This document shows, piece by piece, positions 8,278 to 16,696 of a stretch of 64,000 bases of DNA. This stretch comes from Chloroflexota bacterium. GTDB taxonomy: Bacteria > Chloroflexota > Anaerolineae > Anaerolineales > Villigracilaceae. The notes under the pieces were generated by a model. The model worked only from the letters and a program-made list of their open reading frames with translations, was not told where the DNA came from and did no database searches. Position numbers and translations under genes: made by a program. The stretch is taken from positions 1,240,001 to 1,304,000 of the forward strand of contig JABFGC010000001.1 of assembly GCA_013112685.1 (NCBI GenBank), in the 5' to 3' direction. How positions within the stretch are numbered: position 1 is the stretch's first letter; every line of letters begins with the position of its first letter.

Positions 8278-10252
8278 TTAATTGCGCGTTACGAACACAT
8301 GAATTTCCTTCGGTCCATGCACACCGATGCTCAACGTCATTTCAATATCCGCCGTGCGCGAGGGACCGGTGATGAAGACGGCGTTTTTCCCCTTCACCAG
8401 GGGCATGGCATCCGGCAGGGAGGGGAGGATATCTGTTGACTTTAAGACCGCGATGTGGATTTCGGGCAGCAGCGAGCCAAGCAATTCCTCATCCGCCTCC
8501 AACACGGACCCCGGTATCTGCCAGCCCGACCCAAGCCTTTGTCACCCCGACGGCGATCCCGGGGTCCGGCGCGTGGGTGTATTCGATGCCGATTTCGGTC
8601 AGGAGGGTTTCGTCCAATGTATCCGGCTCAAGATAAATTTTTCGAACGTTCCGCGCCAGCAGAAATTCGATGATGGATTGGGTTGGATCGTCCGTCTGAT
8701 AAACGCTGCCGGAGAGCGCGCTGAGTTCGGCGGTGAATTGGACGATTAAGTTTGGAGGTTGGAAAGTTGGAATGTTTGCAGGTTGCCCCACGGTTTCGTT
8801 TTGCGGTGGAAATTCCCTATTCACTGTTCCCGATTTTCTAAATCCCTCCCGAAACGTCTTTCCCGCAAAACGCGGCAAATCCTTGCTGTAACCCCAACCC
8901 GTGAACGCGGGCAGGCGCATCCACTCGGAGCGGGGGGAGAGGAGATGAGACGTCAGCGAGGCGAATTTTTGCGAGAGGGCAAACAACTTCGGCTGAGTCG
9001 CGAGGCGGGTGTATATCTTCAGGAAAAGTTTGGTGGACCAGGTCAAACCTGCGCCCTCACCCCTAGCCCCTCTCCCAAAAGGAGAGGGGGATTGTCCAGC
9101 GCGAACCCTCGTCAACAACTTCGGTAAATCAATATCCACCGGGCAGGCTTCCTTGCACGCGCCGCACAGGGACGAGGCTTGTGCGAGGTGGACGTAATTT
9201 TCTCCGAACAAGCCCGGCGAGACGACCGAGCCGATGGGACCGGGATACGGCGCGATGGAAAGGTCGCGCCCGACGTAGGCGTGCCCACCGAGTTCGCGGA
9301 AGACGGGACAGGCGTTGAGGCACGCGCCGCAGCGAATGCAATAAAGTGATTCTTTTAACAGCGAGTTACGGATTTTACTTCGCCCGTTATCGAGGACAAT
9401 GAGGTGGCGCGTTTGATTGGGGAGCGGCTTGTGAAGCAGTTGGGTGTAGACGGCGAGTTTTTGCCCGGTGGCGGAACGCGGCAGGAGCGAAAGCATGAGC
9501 GCGAGGTCGTCGAGGTTGGGGACGAGGCGCTCCATGCCCATCAACGCGATGTAAGTTTTGGGCAGGGTCGTGACCATGCGCCCGTTGCCTTCGTTGGTGA
9601 CGATACACAGCGCGCCTGTTTCCGCCACGCCGAAGTTGACTCCGCTCAAGCCGACGTCGGCGGTGAGAAAAACTTCACGCAAAACTTTGCGCGCGGTGGC
9701 GGTGAGGGTGGGAATATCCTCGGTGTAGGGAATGCCCAGTTTTTCATGAAAGAGATTCCCCACCTGCTGGCGGGTGAGATGCGCGGCAGGCGTGATGATG
9801 TGACTGGGCCGCTCGCGCCGCAATTGCACGATGTACTCACCAAGGTCGGTCTCGACGACGCGTATGCCTTCCTTTTCAAGCGCGTGGTTCAGTTCGATCT
9901 CTTCGCTGACCATGCTTTTGGATTTGGCGATAAGGGGAATTGGTGATTGGTAATTGGTAATTGATTTGGTGATTTCCAAAACAAGGTTGATCGCCTCTGC
10001 CGCATCTTTTGCTTTGTGGACGATGATGCCGTTGGCTTGGGTGTTGGCGATGAATTGATGCAGGTAGTCGTCAAGGTGTTCGATCACTTCCGCGCGGATG
10101 TTGTGTGCGCGCTGACGCCTCTCGCGCCAGTCGGGAATGGATTCAAAAGCGAGGGCTTTGCCTTTGAGACGGCGCTCCGTGTTGTTGTCCAGCGCGGTTT
10201 GGAGGGTTTCGTTGTTGAGCGATTGGATGATTCTTCGGCGGAAAGCGTTCAT
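8278..10252 (-). CDS. Fused LutB-LutC iron-sulfur/LUD-domain lactate oxidation protein (frameshifted)
   Basis: Residues 1 to about 400 are LutB-like: a LUD domain (HIITPAAHLTRQQVG, GVNFGVAETGALC) and two [4Fe-4S] clusters, CIRCGACLNACPVF and CGACKEACPVD. The C-terminal part, after about residue 480, is a second LUD domain of the LutC type. Together with LutA it oxidises L-lactate to pyruvate, probably at the membrane. The frame breaks at 8506-8512, where a GGACC site is followed by one C too many; removing it gives GLADTGSVLEADEELLG and the LutC end VHGPKEIHVFVTRN. Three low-complexity insertions in frame (8751-8785, 9054-9091, 9936-9972) encode residues absent from the family core. Start ATG 10252. 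Confidence 0.9.
8751..8785. repeat. GGTTGGAAA-type repeat inside LutB-C
   Basis: The quasi-periodic word GGTTGGAAAGTTGG is translated in frame as an NIPTFQPPNL-like linker between the LutB and LutC halves. Related words occur at 10405-10439 and 21333-21352. Confidence 0.6.
9054..9091. repeat. CCCTCACCCC...GGAGAGGGGGA repeat inside LutB-C
   Basis: A copy of a dispersed imperfect palindrome (CCCCTCTCCC / GGAGAGGGG arms). It is translated in frame as SPSPFGRGARGEGAG directly after the second Fe-S motif region. Relatives are found at 19610-19647, 19974-20011 and within 25530-25800. Confidence 0.8.
9936..9972. repeat. ATTGGTAATTGG repeat inside LutB
   Basis: A tandem-like word, GGTGATTGGTAATTGGTAAT, encodes ITNYQSPIPL on the minus strand within the LutB LUD domain. 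It is the same kind of low-complexity word seen near 10405 and 21330. Confidence 0.6.
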
Positions 10253-10295
10253 GGAAATCGGATTGGAAGGTTGAAGTTTTTTTACAGATCACGCC

Positions 10296-11021
10296 TTACG
10301 AATTACGCAGGACTTCCGCAATATGAAGCACTTTTTGCTCTTTCCCCATCCGGTGCAATCCACCCATGATGTGCATCAGACAGCCTGCATCGGTGACAAC
10401 CAGAGTTGGAGAATTGGAGGATTCGAGATTGGAGATTTTGCGCTTCAGCCACTCGGCGGAGAGTTCGGGGTGCTCTACAGACATGACGCCTCCAAAGCCG
10501 CAACATTCATGTTCGTTGGGCAAGTCCACCAGTGTCGCGCCTCTGACATTTTGCAGCAAAGCGCGCGGCTGCCTGTCCACGTGGATTCCGCGCAGGGTGT
10601 GGCAGGAGGGATGATAGGTGAGCAGACCGTCCCATTTCGCGCCAATGTCGGTGACGCCGAGCCTGTCCACAAGATATTCGGTAAATTCGAACACGCGCTT
10701 CCCGAACGCCTCCGCGCGCCGATACCAGACCGGGTCGCCTTCGAATAGTTCCCTGTAGTTATGCCTGAGGTGGTGGGCGCACGACCCCGAAGGCGTGACA
10801 ATTTCCCCGCTGGTTTTTTCAAATACCTTGATGGTATGTTCCGCAATCGCGCGCGCGTCCCTGCGCAAGCCCGCGTTGAACTGCGGCTGCCCGCAGCAGG
10901 TCTGGTCCGGCACGAACTCCACGTCCACGCCGAGGCGTTGGAGAATCTCCACGACGGCTTCACCAGTTGTCGGGAAGAAAGAATCGGTCAGGCAGGTGAT
11001 GAAAAGTTGAACGGCAGGCAT
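10296..11021 (-). CDS. lutA: LutA-type (Fe-S)-binding protein, CCG-domain
   Basis: 241 residues with two cysteine-rich CCG domains: TCCGQPQFNAGLR near residue 41 and ECCGFGGVMS near residue 170, with TYHPSCHTLRG between them. This is the LutA/GlpC-like subunit of the LutABC lactate oxidation complex. It lies 43 nt upstream of the LutB-C fusion on the same strand and is presumably co-transcribed. The minus-strand stretch KISNLESSNSPTL, from 10405-10439, is a low-complexity insertion near the C-terminus. The length is close to the usual 235-240 residues. Confidence 0.93.
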   Translation of the reverse strand: MPAVQLFITCLTDSFFPTTGEAVVEILQRLGVDVEFVPDQTCCGQPQFNAGLRRDARAIAEHTIKVFEKTSGEIVTPSGSCAHHLRHNYRELFEGDPVWYRRAEAFGKRVFEFTEYLVDRLGVTDIGAKWDGLLTYHPSCHTLRGIHVDRQPRALLQNVRGATLVDLPNEHECCGFGGVMSVEHPELSAEWLKRKISNLESSNSPTLVVTDAGCLMHIMGGLHRMGKEQKVLHIAEVLRNS

Positions 11022-11064
11022 GAGTCCATTATACGCCGGACGGAAAATCCCCCTAGAACCTCCG

Positions 11065-11784
11065 CTACCGCGGCGCAGGGACCCGAAAATATACGTCCCG
11101 GTTCATGCCAGCCAGCATCTCGTGAATCATGCGTTCGAGCGTGTGTTTGACGCGCAGTCTTTCGCCGACCGGGTTGGCGTGCGGGTTGTGCATCACCGGA
11201 GCGCCGACCTGCACTTCACGCCGGACAAGATGCACCGCCAGCGGATAAAATGCCAGCACCCTGCCCGTGCGTTGAAAGTAGAACTCTCCCAGACGTACAA
11301 ATCCCTTTTTGAAAGGAGACATTTGATAGATCGGGTCCAGCGGCTGGGCGGGGTCTTCAGGGAAGATCAGGATGAACCCGCCTTCAACCAGCCGGTCAAC
11401 GCTTTGGTGGAAGGGGACCAGCATCTCTTCAAAATTGGAGTGCACCGGGATGCACCCGGCGCTGGTCAGCAGGGGGACCGAGAGTTTTGAAATGGCGTTT
11501 GCAACCCACAAGCTCAACGGATTCTTCAAGTGGAGTTGACGTTCCACAAAATCAAGGCGCAGGTAATCCGGGGCGCGTTTGGCGTCCATCATGTCCGCGA
11601 TCACCCAGGAATGCAGTCTGCGCGGCACGCTGGAGATGACTGCAATCGGTCCCCACGCGGCAAGGTGGTTGGCGACCAGCACAGCCGGTCCGCGTTTGGG
11701 CAGGCGTTCCTCCCCCGTCACATCCCCGCCCCAAAGACAGGCTTGAAGCCCCAAAGCAATAAGACGATACAGCCTATCGTTCAT
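11065..11784 (-). CDS. PlsC/LPLAT-like acyltransferase, catalytic motif altered
   Basis: 239 residues resembling 1-acyl-glycerol-3-phosphate acyltransferases: VLVANHLAAWGP corresponds to motif I and ILIFPEDPAQPLDP to motif III (FPEG). The family uses His-x4-Asp. Here the Asp position after NH is Gly (NHLAAWG), so activity is questionable, or the protein belongs to a divergent subgroup that uses other residues. The start at 11784 has GGAGG five bases upstream; the longer in-frame start at 11829 lacks this. No clear functional link to neighbours is visible. Confidence 0.75.
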   Translation of the reverse strand: MNDRLYRLIALGLQACLWGGDVTGEERLPKRGPAVLVANHLAAWGPIAVISSVPRRLHSWVIADMMDAKRAPDYLRLDFVERQLHLKNPLSLWVANAISKLSVPLLTSAGCIPVHSNFEEMLVPFHQSVDRLVEGGFILIFPEDPAQPLDPIYQMSPFKKGFVRLGEFYFQRTGRVLAFYPLAVHLVRREVQVGAPVMHNPHANPVGERLRVKHTLERMIHEMLAGMNRDVYFRVPAPR

Positions 11785-11852
11785 CGGCGCCTCCATCCAT
11801 ATATATATACGATTGGGAGCCGATTTCATTGTATCCGGCTTGCTGCAAACAT

Positions 11853-11888
11853 AAAACCCCTGAGAGCCTTGCAGCCCTCAGGGGCTTT
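11853..11888 (-). terminator. Terminator with stem CCCCTGAG/CTCAGGGG
   Basis: The minus strand reads CCCCTGAG - loop - CTCAGGGG followed by TTTTA. It lies downstream of the secreted-protein gene whose stop is at 11930. An A-rich left flank also allows use on the plus strand. Confidence 0.8.
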
Positions 11889-11929
11889 TGAAAACAGATT
11901 CCCGCCCCCATTATCCCGCGCGCTTCCTT

Positions 11930-12622
11930 TTACCAGCCGCCAAATCCGGCGTGATCCGGGCTGAGATACTCGATGCCGGTAAACCCTGCGCAAGGATCGT
12001 TATAGACCGACTGGATGGTGGCAAACTCACCCCAAATGGACGGTCCGATTTCGGTCCCATCCGCGGCGTACCAGGTACCGCCGCTGGCTGTGGCGTCTGC
12101 GGGCGCGGCGATGATCTTGGTGAAGTAGACCCAGTTGCAGGTCAGGTCGCCGTCCAGATAGGAATCCAGCATGTGGTTGGTCTCCCACGCGCCGGAGCCG
12201 ATATAGGACGGGTAGCCATAGTGACGATCCAGTGTGCCATTTCCATCGCAGTCCTTGTTGGAAAGCCAGGCGTCATTCCATTTCATCAAAACCCGGGTGG
12301 TGCGATAGGGCCAGTACCACTTCCATTCGGCGGAGGGATTGGCGTCCAGATATGCCGCGTCATCCCCGGCGTAGGGAGGCAGACCGTCCCGTCCGAGGTA
12401 GATGTTCGCGTACGAGCCTTTGAACAAGTAGGCTTGATAGTTATAACCGAAGGCATCGTAGCCCGGCAGAATGGGATCCCCGTAAAGGTAGTGCCCAGGA
12501 GAGTACGTAATTACCTCATCCTTGAGGGTTGTGCAGGAGGACGCCGCGGAAACAGATCCCCCCGTGAACACGGCGGCGGCGATCAGGCACAGGATCGCGA
12601 CAAACAAAAATTTCTTGCTCAT
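11930..12622 (-). CDS. Secreted hypothetical protein with Ca-binding-like loop
   Basis: 230 residues starting MSKKFLFVAILCLIAAAVF, a clear signal peptide with cleavage probably after SVSA. The mature part is rich in Trp, Tyr and Asp, has four Cys, and carries DCDGNGTLDRHYG, which resembles a dockerin/EF-hand calcium loop. No known family is recognised. AAGGA seven bases before ATG 12622 supports this start over the longer in-frame one at 12790. The gene stands alone between two terminators. Confidence 0.75.
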   Translation of the reverse strand: MSKKFLFVAILCLIAAAVFTGGSVSAASSCTTLKDEVITYSPGHYLYGDPILPGYDAFGYNYQAYLFKGSYANIYLGRDGLPPYAGDDAAYLDANPSAEWKWYWPYRTTRVLMKWNDAWLSNKDCDGNGTLDRHYGYPSYIGSGAWETNHMLDSYLDGDLTCNWVYFTKIIAAPADATASGGTWYAADGTEIGPSIWGEFATIQSVYNDPCAGFTGIEYLSPDHAGFGGW

Positions 12623-12716
12623 TTGAAATCCTTTCTTTTGAGAAACAGCACGAATTATAGAATGCTTCCTACAAAACCCCTCCAAATTTCCTCCTTTCTG
12701 TCTGGCATTAAAACAC

Positions 12717-12740
12717 GAACCGGCCCAGGTGGCCGGTTTC
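12717..12740 (-). terminator. Hairpin GAAACCGGCC/GGCCGGTTC
   Basis: The minus strand reads GAAACCGGCC-ACCTG-GGCCGGTTC then GTGTTTTAA. It lies in the 354-nt interval between leuS and the secreted-protein gene. No coding sequence is supported in this interval. Confidence 0.55.
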
Positions 12741-12917
12741 GCCATTGGCTCGCCAGAGACATCCCCATCCAGGAACGGGGAAGCGACCAAAACAGTCTCT
12801 GGGTCACTGCCTCCACTTCATACAATGTTGCCTCGCGGGAACACCTCTAAAAGACCCACTGAAATTGTGTACGTTCATTATAATGATTTTGAAAGTGAAG
12901 TCAATGGGCTTCGGAAT

Positions 12918-12954
12918 CAAAAAACCAGGGACGAATAAAGCACCCGTCCCTGGT
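12918..12954 (-). terminator. leuS terminator
   Basis: The minus strand reads ACCAGGGACG - 11-nt loop - CGTCCCTGGT followed by TTTTTT, immediately downstream of the leuS stop. A low-complexity CCAACTAC word (12959-12990) separates hairpin and stop. Confidence 0.9.
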
Positions 12955-12976
12955 CCTTCAACTACCAACTATCCAA

Positions 12977-15852
12977 CTACACAACCAAACTCACCAGTTT
13001 GCCCTTGACCACGATCACCTTCACGGGTTCCCTGCCGTCCAGATGCTTCTTCACGATCTCGCTTGCCAGCGCGGCAGACTTGACCTCGTCCTCGCCCGCC
13101 TCCGCCGGGGCCCGTGATGCGGTCGCGCACCTTGCCGTTGATCTGCACCGGGATTTCGACGACATCCTCCTTCGCGGCGGCTTCGTCCACTGGGGGCCAG
13201 GATTGTTGATGGATCGAGTATGGCTTGCCCAGATGATTCGTCCACAGTTCTTCGGCGATGTGCGGCGCGACGGGCGCCAGCATCTTCAGATAGTTTTCCT
13301 GCGCCTCGCTCCATTCGGGACTGCCGGCTGCTCCCGCTTCCCGAGCCTTGTACATCTCGTTGAGCAGTTCCATCAGGGACGAGATGATGGTGTTGAACTC
13401 GAAGCTCTCGAAGTCGTGGGTCACTTTGCGCAGGGTCTGATGGACGCGTCGGCGCAGAGTCAATTTGGTTTCATCGGAGGCAGTCGCGGGTGAGTCCGAG
13501 GCGTCCGTGAACAATGTCCACACGCGGCGCATCCAGCGCGCAGTCCCTTCGATGCCCTGCGAGTCCCACGGCGCGCCCATCTCCCAACGCGCGAAGAACA
13601 TCAGGTAGGCGCGCACGGTATCCGCGCCGTACTTCTCCACCAGCATGTCCGGCGCGACCACGTTGCCGCGGCTCTTGGACATCTTGGCGTGATCCTCCGC
13701 CAGCACCATGCCCTGGTTGCGCAACTGCATCATCGGCTCGTTGCCTTTGGTGATGCCCAGATCGCGCAATGCTTTGTGGAAGAAGCGTGTGTACAGCAGG
13801 TGCATGGTGGCATGTTCGATGCCGCCCGTGTACGTGTCAACGGGCATCCAGTAGTTGTACTCGGCTTCGTCGAACGGACCCTTATCGTAATGCGGACTCA
13901 GATAACGCAGGTGATACCACGACGAACACATGAACGTGTCCATCGTGTCGGTCTCGCGCTCGGCGGGTTCGCCGCAGATCGGACAGGTGGTGTCCTTCCA
14001 CGTTGGATGCAGTTTCAAGGGGCTTTCACCGGTCGGCTTCCATTCCACGTCGTCGGGCAGTATCACGGGCAGTTGATCTTCAGGGACGGGATTCCATCCA
14101 TGCACATCGCAATGGATCATGGGAATCGGCGCGCCCCAATAACGCTGACGGCTGATCAGCCAATCGCGGTAACGATAATTGACCGCTTCCTTGCCGATGC
14201 CTTTTTCCTCCAGCCAGTCAATCACCGCGCGGATGCCGGGATTCTTGCGTCCCTTTTCATTGTTGACTTTCGTCCCGTTGAACGGACCGGAGTTGACCAT
14301 GACTCCTTCGCCGATGTATGCGACTTCGAGTTCGCCCCCCTCTATCTCTCCCCCCAAATTCGGAGAATTTGGGGGGAGTTGGTGGGGGGGCTCGGGCCGG
14401 ATCACTTCGACAATGGGCAGGTCATATTTCCGGGCAAATTCGAAGTCGCGTTCGTCGTGCGCAGGGACCGCCATGATCGCGCCTGTTCCGTAGGACATCA
14501 ACACATAGTCCGCGATCCAGATCGGGATGCGCTCGTTGTTGACCGGGTTGATCGCATAACCGCCTGTGAAGACGCCTGTCTTTTCCTTGTCCACGGCTTC
14601 GCGCTCGATGTCCGATTGACGCGCGGCTTGCATTTTGTAATCTTCGACGACCTGCTTCTGTTGGGGTGTCGTGACCTTGTCCACCAGCGGATGCTCGGGG
14701 GCGAAGACCATGAAGGTCGCGCCCCACAGCGTGTCGGGGCGGGTGGTGAAAACGGTGATCAGTGACAAGTCATCAGTATCCAGTGCAGACTGATCACTGT
14801 CCACTGATGACTGATTACTCTCGATTCGGAACTTCACCTCCGCCCCCTCCGAGCGCCCGATCCAATTTGTCTGCAGAACCTTCACGCGCTCGGGCCAGTC
14901 TATTTCATCGAACCGCAGCAGTTCGTCGGCATATTTCGTGGTTTTGAAGAACCACTGCTCAAGGTTCTTTTTGATAACGGGTGTGCCGCATCGTTCGCAG
15001 ACGCGGTTCTCGCCGATCACCTGCTCGCGCGCCAGCGTCGTATTATCCTTCGGGCACCAGTCCACAGCCGACATCTTGCGATACGCCAGCCCCGCCTTGT
15101 ACAATTGGACAAAGAACCATTCGGTCCATTTGTAATAGGATGGGTCGGCAGAGACCGCTTCGCGCTCCCAATCGAACATTGTGCCCATGGAGCGCATCTG
15201 TTTTCGCATCCGTTCGATGTTCGCAAACGTCCGTTTCATCGGATGGATGCCGTCCTTGATGGCGGCATTCTCCGCATTCAGACCGAACGCGTCGAAGCCC
15301 ATCGGGAACAGGACGTTGTATCCCTTCATGCGCATGTACCGCGCCCGCGCATCCGGGGGGAATCATCGCATACCAGTGACCGATGTGCAGGTCGCCGCTG
15401 GGATAGGGCAGCATGGTCAGCGCGTAGTGCTTGGGTCTGCTCTCGTCAATCACGGCGCGGTACAACTTGTCCGCTTCCCACTTCGCCTGCCATTTCTGCT
15501 CGATGTTTTGGGGATTGTAGGAAATATCCCTGGGGGTCTTCGCTTCTCTCTTTGCAGGTTTGGCCGCTGCGCTCATTGCGCTCATGAGCGACCTGGCGCT
15601 GGCGGTTCTCCCTAATGGGCGTTCGACGACCGCTTTCCGCTTAACCTGGTTCCGCGCCTTGGGCTTGACGGCTTTCTTGATGACCGGTTTCCTGATAGCG
15701 GGCTTTTTGGGGGCGGCGGGTTTCCTCGCTTTCGCAGGCGATGTGACAAATGCCTTTTTGACGGCTTTCACCTTGGCAGGCTTTACCGTCTTCCTGGCGG
15801 TTTTTGTCCTGGTTTTCTTTTTTATTTTTATTTTCTCGATTGTTTCAGCCAT
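12977..15852 (-). CDS. leuS: Leucyl-tRNA synthetase with long basic N-terminal tail (two frameshifts)
   Basis: A class I aminoacyl-tRNA synthetase charging tRNA-Leu. The HIGH motif is in [16 protein letters not shown] in AKMSKSRGN, the editing domain contains [14 protein letters not shown], and the C-terminus ends [15 protein letters not shown]. The frame breaks at a G6 run, 15355-15360 (one base too many), and at GGGGCCC, 13107-13113 (one extra). Correction gives a continuous protein of about 957 residues. The first about 108 residues are an unusual Lys/Ala/Pro-rich, histone-H1-like extension before [13 protein letters not shown]. Two low-complexity insertions (14335-14390 and 14757-14820) sit in the editing-domain loops. 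GAGG five nt before ATG 15852 supports the start. Confidence 0.93.
14335..14390. repeat. Palindromic CCCCCC..AAATTCGGAGAATTT..GGGGGG repeat inside leuS
   Basis: The arms CCCCCCAAATTC and GAATTTGGGGGG form a hairpin. It is translated in frame on the minus strand as [19 protein letters not shown] within the LeuRS editing domain, just before the LEVAYIGEG motif. Confidence 0.8.
14757..14820. repeat. CAGTGATCAGT-type repeat inside leuS
   Basis: Repeated CATCAGT/GATCACTG/ACTGATGA words. It is translated on the minus strand as [16 protein letters not shown] just before [10 protein letters not shown] in the editing domain. A close relative fills the spacer between the tRNA-Ala genes at 16469-16553. 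Confidence 0.8.
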
Positions 15853-16045
15853 TCTTACCTCATTCTTATAAGTGTCGTATTCCAGGTTCCACGTCTCGAA
15901 CGACGTGTGAGGTGCAGGGATGGAGGCGTGAAAGGAGGAGCGGACCTTCCTTCCAGAAAACGAGATTGACCCGAATGTTCATTTGTGCCTCCTTTCCAAA
16001 ATTGACCGTGGCGACAGACGGCGGACCACGGTTATCGTCCGCCAT

Positions 16046-16320
16046 CCAAAAACAAAAAGCCCTTCATCCACTCAGGGACGAAGGACGCTAGGCACTCCGC
16101 GGTACCACCCAAATTGTAAGTCCAAATTAATTTGGACTTACCACTCTTGCGCTATAACGGGCTTTCCCGTCACTGACTACCTTCCACTTTCCAATGGAGA
16201 TTCACCAGCGAAGTCTCTCTTGCGAGATAACAGGCGAGTTCGGTCTTGTGGATGGCATTCCCGTTCGATGCCGTTGAAGGGCTTCCACCTCGCTTTCCCT
16301 TCTCGCTGACGGGATGACCT
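16046..16320 (-). promoter_or_regulatory. T-box leader upstream of leuS
   Basis: The minus strand at 16110-16091 reads GGGTGGTACCGCGGAGTGCC, the conserved T-box sequence that pairs with the uncharged tRNA acceptor end. Downstream, CCTTCGTCC...GGATGAAGG plus TTTTTGTTTTT (16085-16047) is the intrinsic terminator. The purine-rich region 16140-16320 upstream would form stem I and the specifier loop. GAACTCGCC near 16230 offers a CUC leucine specifier, but this is only tentative. A perfect 26-bp palindrome (16116-16141) sits just 5' of the T-box. Uncharged tRNA-Leu should induce leuS readthrough. Confidence 0.88.
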
Positions 16321-16346
16321 ACTACTCCTGCTTTGACTTTTACTTA

Positions 16347-16379
16347 GACCTGACAGGTTTTCAAAACCTGTCAGGTCTT
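16347..16379. repeat. Perfect palindrome (15-bp stem, 3-nt loop)
   Basis: AGACCTGACAGGTTT - TCA - AAACCTGTCAGGTCT, followed by TTTA on the plus strand. It is the same family as 605-639. It lies between tRNA-Ala(GGC) and the T-box leader. Confidence 0.8.
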
Positions 16380-16389
16380 TTATATATTG

Positions 16390-16462
16390 TGGACCCAGGG
16401 GGATTCGAACCCCCGGCCTTCTCAATGCCATTGAGACGCGCTCCCAACTGCGCTATGGGCCC
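16390..16462 (-). tRNA. tRNA-Ala (GGC)
   Basis: The minus strand starts GGGCCCATAGCGCAGTTGG. The anticodon arm is TCTCA-ATGGCAT-TGAGA with anticodon GGC, the T-arm is GGGGGTTCGAATCCCCC, and the acceptor closes with TGGGTCC-A. CCA is not encoded. Confidence 0.95.
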
Positions 16463-16468
16463 GGTTTT

Positions 16469-16553
16469 CCAGTGATCAGTCTTCAGTAATCAGTGACCCG
16501 TTTTGTCTGTTCAGTAACTGATTACTGATCAATGTTTACTGGTCACTGAACAG
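16469..16553. repeat. CAGTGATCAGT-type repeat between tRNA-Ala genes
   Basis: Overlapping words CAGTGATCAGT, CAGTAATCAGTGA and ACTGATTACTGATCA form a long imperfect inverted repeat. They match the low-complexity insertion inside leuS (14757-14820). Confidence 0.75.
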
Positions 16554-16554
16554 G

Positions 16555-16627
16555 TGGACCTGAGGGGATTCGAACCCCTGACCTTCTCAGTGCGATTGAG
16601 ACGCGCTCCCAACTGCGCTACAGGCCC
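16555..16627 (-). tRNA. tRNA-Ala (CGC)
   Basis: The minus strand starts GGGCCTGTAGCGCAGTTGG. The anticodon arm is TCTCA-ATCGCAC-TGAGA with anticodon CGC, the T-arm is AGGGGTTCGAATCCCCT, and the acceptor closes with CAGGTCC-A. It is nearly identical in the D and anticodon arms to the neighbouring tRNA-Ala, consistent with duplication. Confidence 0.95.
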
Positions 16628-16696
16628 CAAGGTCAAAGCGGTCTGTATTCTACCTGAGGGGTGGGGGAATGTCAATAAGAAAGCGCGATGTCCGCG

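Noticed and set aside
13689..14765. Plus-strand open frame of 358 codons inside leuS
   Set aside because: Antisense shadow; the minus frame carries LeuRS motifs including KMSKS and the editing domain.
16469..16553. Possible CRISPR-like repeat between the tRNA genes
   Set aside because: The words overlap and vary, with no regular spacers and no cas genes; they match dispersed repeats elsewhere in the window.
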